36,380 bases of DNA from Fimbriiglobus sp. (GTDB lineage: Bacteria > Planctomycetota > Planctomycetia > Gemmatales > Gemmataceae), in the NCBI GenBank assembly GCA_022841795.1, contig JALHQU010000044.1, positions 1 to 36,380 of the forward strand. The letters run 5' to 3'. This document shows positions 32,700-36,380 of this stretch, piece after piece. Every line of letters starts with the position of its first letter. Within the stretch, counting starts at the first letter, position 1. The notes below the pieces were generated by a model, which was given only the letters and a program-made list of their open reading frames with translations, was not told where the DNA came from and did no database searches. Made by a program: the position numbers and the translations under genes.

Positions 32700-34979
32700 T
32701 CACCGCGGGGGCGGGATCAGCTTGTACTCCCGCTTGCGGTACTCGGTGGCGAGTTCGGTGATCTCGATCCCCTGGTTGGCGGGGATGTCCTTGAACACCT
32801 GAGTCGTCCCGCTGGTCGGCCAGTACACCTCCACCTCCGCCACCCGGTCGGCCTTGCCCAGCCCGATGTGCTGCTCCAGCGGGTTCGCCCCGAAGCTGCT
32901 CCCGGACGACACCCACCGGTACACCGTCCGCGGGTTCTCGCCCGCCGTCACCACCTTGATCCTCGCCCCGATCGCCGACCTGTTCGTCTTGCTGCCGACC
33001 AGCTTCACGTTCAGCCAGTTGTTCCCCTGGCCGGGGTTCTGGAACAGCACCGTGTGGTAGCGGTCGCCGTCCACCGCCCCGCCCGTCTCGATCAGGATGT
33101 CGATCGACCCGCACCGCCGCCAGTCGCCGCACGCCACCGCGTGCCCCTTCTGCAGGTGGCCGGTGCCGGACGACCCGCTGATGTCGGCGAACCGCCGGCC
33201 GCCCAGGTTGCGGAACAGCCGGTTCGGCACCAGCATGCCGAAGTCCGGGGTGCCGGTGCCCAGGTAGAAGTCCAGGAACCCGTCGTTGTCGAAGTCGGCG
33301 AAGTTGCTGCCCATCGCGGCGAACGCCGCGCCCACCCCCGCGTCGAGCGCGACGTCCTGGAACTTCCCCCCGCCGAGGTTCCGGTACAGCCGGTTGGACG
33401 GCCGGTCCGGCGGCCCGCCGACCAGCCCGCGGACGACCGGGGCCAGGTCCTTCACGAAGCCGACGGAGAAGACGTCCGGCCGCCCGTCGTTGTCGTAGTC
33501 GAACGCCCAGCACGAGAACCCCCGCACCGGCCCGTCGATCCCGGCCTCGCGGGTGACGTCGGTGAACGTGCCGTTCGTGTTGTTCCGGTACAGCCGGGAC
33601 GGCCCGTTCAGGTCGTTCAGGAAGATGTCGGGGAAGCGGTCGCCGTCGAAGTCGGTCCAGGCGACCCCCTTCCAGGTGCCGCCCGCGGCGTCCACCCCGG
33701 CCTTCGCGGCCACCTCCTCGAACGTGCCGTCCCCCTTGTTCCGGTACAGGCGGTTCGGCTGGGCCTCGCCGCACACGAACAGGTCGAGGTGGCCGTCGTT
33801 GTCGTAGTCGGCCCACTGGGCGGTGATGGCGTTCATCCCGGCGAGCAGGCCGGCCTCGCGGGTGACGTCGGTGAACGTGCCGGTCCCGTCATTCCGCAGC
33901 AGGCTCGGCCGCATCGGCGTGGTGTACCACGCCCCGCGGGGGACGAACACGTCCGGGAACCCGTCGTTGTTGTAATCCGCCTGCACGCAGTTCAGGCCGC
34001 CCAGTTGGTCGCCCAGCCCGGCCGCCCGCGTGCGGTCCTCGAACGTGCCGTCCCCCTTGTTCCGGTAGAAGGCCATCGGGGCAGTCGGGTCGTAGCTGGT
34101 GAGCACCACGTCCGGCCGGTCGTCGCCGTCGAAGTCGTCCAGGATGGCGCCGCCGGACTGGTTGAACCTGTTCACCCCGGCCAGGTGCCCGATGTCGCGG
34201 AACCGGCCGATGCCGTGCTCGGCCGACAGGTAGCGGTCGAGCGGCAGGCGGAACCGCGGGTCCACCCCGTCCGGGTACTCGCCCAGGGTCATGTGGGCCA
34301 CGTTCAGCAGCCAGCGGAACTCCAGGTCGTCGGGGAACCGGGTCAGGTACTCGGTGAAGTGCCCGACCGCCAGCCGCGACCCGGCCGGCTTGGTGTGGAC
34401 GGCGGCCGGGGCGATGGGCAGGATGCACGACGACTCGCCCCGGCACATCACGCAGTTGTCCGTCTCCCCCCGCCGCAGCGCGGCGATGCCCTGGTACGCG
34501 ATGACCGTGTACAGCCGCTCCTCCGCCAGGGCCGAATGGCTCTCGGCCAGTTTGCGGGCCTCGGCCAGCACCGCGTACGCCTCGTCCGCGTGGCCGTCGA
34601 AGTTCAGCATGTTCGCCTTCAGGATCAGCCCTTCCAGCCGCGCATACCGTGGGTTGTCCGGCCGGCGGAGGGCGTCGTCCAGTTGCCCCCGCAGCCGCGG
34701 GCCGATGCCCCGAAAGGCGGCCGCGATCCGGTCCAGCGGGGCGTCGGCCGGCCAGACGGGGATCCGCTCGACGACGGTGAAAAACCCGGAGGTGTCGATC
34801 TGCTGGTACGGCTTGTACCGCAGGGTGGGTGAGACGGCCAGCGCGGGCGGGGCGGCCGATTCGGTCGGGGTGGTCCGGGGGATCCACTGCACGAGGACCG
34901 CGGCGGCACAGCCCAGCAGGATCAGGACGGCGACGACGACAGTTGTGCGGCTGGCGCGAGGGGGAGTGTCAGTCTCCAC
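32700..34979 (-). CDS. CRTAC1-type VCBS/ASPIC-UnbV protein
   Basis: A 759-residue protein with one N-terminal membrane segment (about 13-33: TVVVAVLILLGCAAAVLVQW), so it is anchored and faces outward. A TPR-like helical part (about 80-260) includes an unusual cysteine cluster, NCVMCRGESSC, recurrent in planctomycete homologues as far as I recall. Then come at least seven FG-GAP/VCBS blades with calcium-type motifs (DFDGDDRPD, DYNNDGFPD, DYDNDGHLD, DFDGDRFPD, DYDNDGRPD, DFDNDGFLD). An ASPIC/UnbV domain closes the protein (NWLNVKLVGSKTNRSAIGARIKV). It is predicted to be a beta-propeller adhesion or binding protein. I choose the GTG at 34979, because GGGAGG lies 5 bases upstream. The GTG at 34985 overlaps that site. 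Confidence 0.88.
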   Translation of the reverse strand: METDTPPRASRTTVVVAVLILLGCAAAVLVQWIPRTTPTESAAPPALAVSPTLRYKPYQQIDTSGFFTVVERIPVWPADAPLDRIAAAFRGIGPRLRGQLDDALRRPDNPRYARLEGLILKANMLNFDGHADEAYAVLAEARKLAESHSALAEERLYTVIAYQGIAALRRGETDNCVMCRGESSCILPIAPAAVHTKPAGSRLAVGHFTEYLTRFPDDLEFRWLLNVAHMTLGEYPDGVDPRFRLPLDRYLSAEHGIGRFRDIGHLAGVNRFNQSGGAILDDFDGDDRPDVVLTSYDPTAPMAFYRNKGDGTFEDRTRAAGLGDQLGGLNCVQADYNNDGFPDVFVPRGAWYTTPMRPSLLRNDGTGTFTDVTREAGLLAGMNAITAQWADYDNDGHLDLFVCGEAQPNRLYRNKGDGTFEEVAAKAGVDAAGGTWKGVAWTDFDGDRFPDIFLNDLNGPSRLYRNNTNGTFTDVTREAGIDGPVRGFSCWAFDYDNDGRPDVFSVGFVKDLAPVVRGLVGGPPDRPSNRLYRNLGGGKFQDVALDAGVGAAFAAMGSNFADFDNDGFLDFYLGTGTPDFGMLVPNRLFRNLGGRRFADISGSSGTGHLQKGHAVACGDWRRCGSIDILIETGGAVDGDRYHTVLFQNPGQGNNWLNVKLVGSKTNRSAIGARIKVVTAGENPRTVYRWVSSGSSFGANPLEQHIGLGKADRVAEVEVYWPTSGTTQVFKDIPANQGIEITELATEYRKREYKLIPPPR

Positions 34980-35091
34980 GATCACCTCCGGGAGGCTGCT
35001 CGGTGAAATGGGCCGGCCGAATCCGAGAGCTGATGGTACCCCACGCGGGCCGCCGTGTCACCACGCGGGTGGTTTCTTCTCCGCGCGAGCG

Positions 35092-35320
35092 GTAGGAACA
35101 CCGGCGGGCCGCCGGTGCCGCGGAAGACACACGGGGGAGGTGTCTGTGTTGGTGTCTTGGGTGAACCGGCGGCGTGAGCCGCCTGGGTGGTGTTTTACCC
35201 GACGGGCTGACGCCCGCGGTTCACCCAGAAAGAACGGCCTAAAGGCCGGACACCAACGAAGACCGCCCGCCGGTGTCCTCTTTTCTTCCGTGGCACCGGC
35301 GGCCCGCCGGTGTTCCTACC
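35092..35320. repeat. Nested repeat cluster in a gene-free stretch
   Basis: The stretch between the two flanking genes (34980-35323) has no gene. It holds two family D palindromes that are inverted relative to each other (35092-35123 and 35288-35320, sharing GTAGGAACACCGGCGGGCCG and its complement). Between them are a family B palindrome of hybrid type (35158-35226: left arm GGCGTGAGCCGCC, right arm GGGCTGACGCCC) and a small GGCCTAAAGGCC repeat near 35236. Elements are thus nested within the outer pair. Confidence 0.8.
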
Positions 35321-35323
35321 CGG

Positions 35324-36250
35324 TCATTCCGCGTCCCAGACGACCACGGGGCCGTTGAACGTGCCGACGATGTACGTCAGCCCGTCCGGCGAGTACCGCA
35401 CGGCGGTGGCGCGATGCCGCTTCAAGCCGAGCGCGGCGACTTCGGCCCCGGACGCCAGGTCGTACTGCCGCACCGCCGTGGAGGCGTCCGCCCGCAGCAA
35501 CCGCCGTCCGTCCGGGGACCAGGCGAGTTTCGGCGCGTAGCAGTGCCGCACCTTCCAGGTGCCGAGCGGCTCCAGCGTTTCCACGCGATACAGGTACACG
35601 GTGGTGCCGCCGTCAATGGCGGCGACCGAGCCGTCGGGCGACAGCGCGGCCTCGTTGCAGACGGACCGCATCTTGATCGCGCCGATCAGGCGTGGCCCCC
35701 GCGTGTTCCACAGGTGCTGGTAGCGGTCGGTCGGCGAGAACAGGAACACACACCCGCGGGGGGAGTAATCGACGCAGTAGTAGTGGTACCGGGCGAGGTC
35801 GCCGGCCTTCTCAAGTCGGTCCGGCGCGGGGAAGGTCGAGACGACCTCCCTCTTGGCTTTGCGGGTGCCGAGCTTGCGGCGGACGAGCTGCACGTCCACC
35901 CCGCCGCCGGGCCGATCCGTCAGATCGAAAGATTCCAACTCGCCGTCGGCGGGGAACGCGATCGCGCAGGTGTTGCGGTCCGGTTCGTGAAACGCGAGAT
36001 GCCACCCACCGGCCTTGCGGCGCCAGCACCAGAGCTGGCCTTTGCCGTGGCTGGCGATCCAGTCGCCGTCCGGCGACGCCCGCACGTCGGAGTGGACGCG
36101 GCCCTCGTTCACCGCCGGAAGGAAGGCCGGGTGATCGGTCTGGCCCGGCTCCCAGACGAACACGCCGGTGTCGGCGAGCGCGGCGACGGCCCCGTCGCCG
36201 ACGCGGGTGACGGCCCAGACGATATCAGTCGGTCCGGAGAGAACGATCAT
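35324..36250 (-). CDS. WD40-like beta-propeller protein
   Basis: A 308-residue protein with repeated beta-propeller blades. The clearest are LAWSPDGRRLLRADASTAVRQYDLASGAEVAAL and VRYSPDGLTYIVGTFNGPVVVWD near the C-terminus. Earlier blades are more diverged (DVRASPDGDWIASHGKGQLWCW, CVDYSPRGCVFLFS). It has no signal peptide or membrane segment, so it is probably cytoplasmic and a protein-binding scaffold. The ATG at 36250 is chosen because the longer frame adds residues from the family D repeat at 36268. No neighbour gives a hint of its partner. Confidence 0.82.
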   Translation of the reverse strand: MIVLSGPTDIVWAVTRVGDGAVAALADTGVFVWEPGQTDHPAFLPAVNEGRVHSDVRASPDGDWIASHGKGQLWCWRRKAGGWHLAFHEPDRNTCAIAFPADGELESFDLTDRPGGGVDVQLVRRKLGTRKAKREVVSTFPAPDRLEKAGDLARYHYYCVDYSPRGCVFLFSPTDRYQHLWNTRGPRLIGAIKMRSVCNEAALSPDGSVAAIDGGTTVYLYRVETLEPLGTWKVRHCYAPKLAWSPDGRRLLRADASTAVRQYDLASGAEVAALGLKRHRATAVRYSPDGLTYIVGTFNGPVVVWDAE

Positions 36251-36267
36251 GTTGGGCGTGGTCGTGC

Positions 36268-36380
36268 AACACCGGCGGGCCGCCGGTGCCACGGAAGAAA
36301 GGCCTGTGGTTGGGGGGAATCACCACCGGCGGGCCGCCGGTGCCACGAAAACCTTTCTCCGTGGCACCGGCGGCCCGCCG
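36268..36380. repeat. Cluster of three family D palindromes
   Basis: Copies at 36268-36295 and 36324-36347 in one orientation and 36359-36380, cut by the window end, in the other. All share the core CCGGCGGGCCGCCGG and the flank TGCCACGG or its complement. No gene is visible here. Confidence 0.85.

Overview
The window reads as chromosomal DNA of a high-GC planctomycete, most likely of the Gemmataceae. The pointers are an exported protein with PPC-type domains, an ECF sigma factor fused to a membrane anchor and an extracytoplasmic domain, a TIGR03067-like lipoprotein, a CRTAC1/ASPIC-UnbV protein, a squalene-cyclase-repeat protein, a DUF4175-like protein, and many GC-rich palindromic intergenic repeats. 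The assignment rests on gene content and repeat style only. Nothing was searched.

Layout. 1-4444: exported PPC protein, PiT phosphate transporter and exported tandem rhodanese. 4619-6482: a tightly packed three-gene cassette (sigma-like protein, 128-aa unknown, ImmA/IrrE-type zinc protease). 6468-10802: a DNA-processing module (NurA-like nuclease, 77-aa unknown, HerA-like ATPase) framed by two ungapped 127-bp direct repeats. This module is interrupted by a 472-bp element with perfect 33-bp terminal inverted repeats (TIRs) that carries a GxxExxY (PD-(D/E)XK-like) gene. 10813-13016: an IS5-like insertion sequence whose two flanks are two different truncated genes, an unknown gene on the left and a pectate lyase on the right.

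28597 down to 13025 (minus strand): a long MoxR / DUF58 / BatA-VWA / VWA / DUF4175-like / coiled-coil / squalene-cyclase-repeat cluster. It resembles the planctomycete version of the Bat (aerotolerance-type) operon, predicted to be a MoxR-VWA envelope system. It is punctuated by insertions: a 99-bp palindrome, a lipoprotein gene bracketed by repeat arms, an empty 107-bp relative of the GxxExxY element, other palindromes, and a RelE/HigB-HigA-type toxin-antitoxin pair. 28598-29113 is a noncoding palindromic region. 29114-36250: sigma-anchor fusion, Uma2 protein, alpha/beta hydrolase, tRNA-Gly(CCC) with a terminator, ASPIC/UnbV protein and a WD40-like protein, separated by repeat clusters.

The main theme is the traffic of palindromic elements. 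The strongest new observation is that the same TIRs occur once around a GxxExxY nuclease-like gene (8301-8772) and once closed up without a gene (23342-23448), as expected of an element and its non-autonomous derivative. A second palindrome family shows a similar open/closed pair around a TIGR03067-like lipoprotein (25743-26560 versus 4522-4581).
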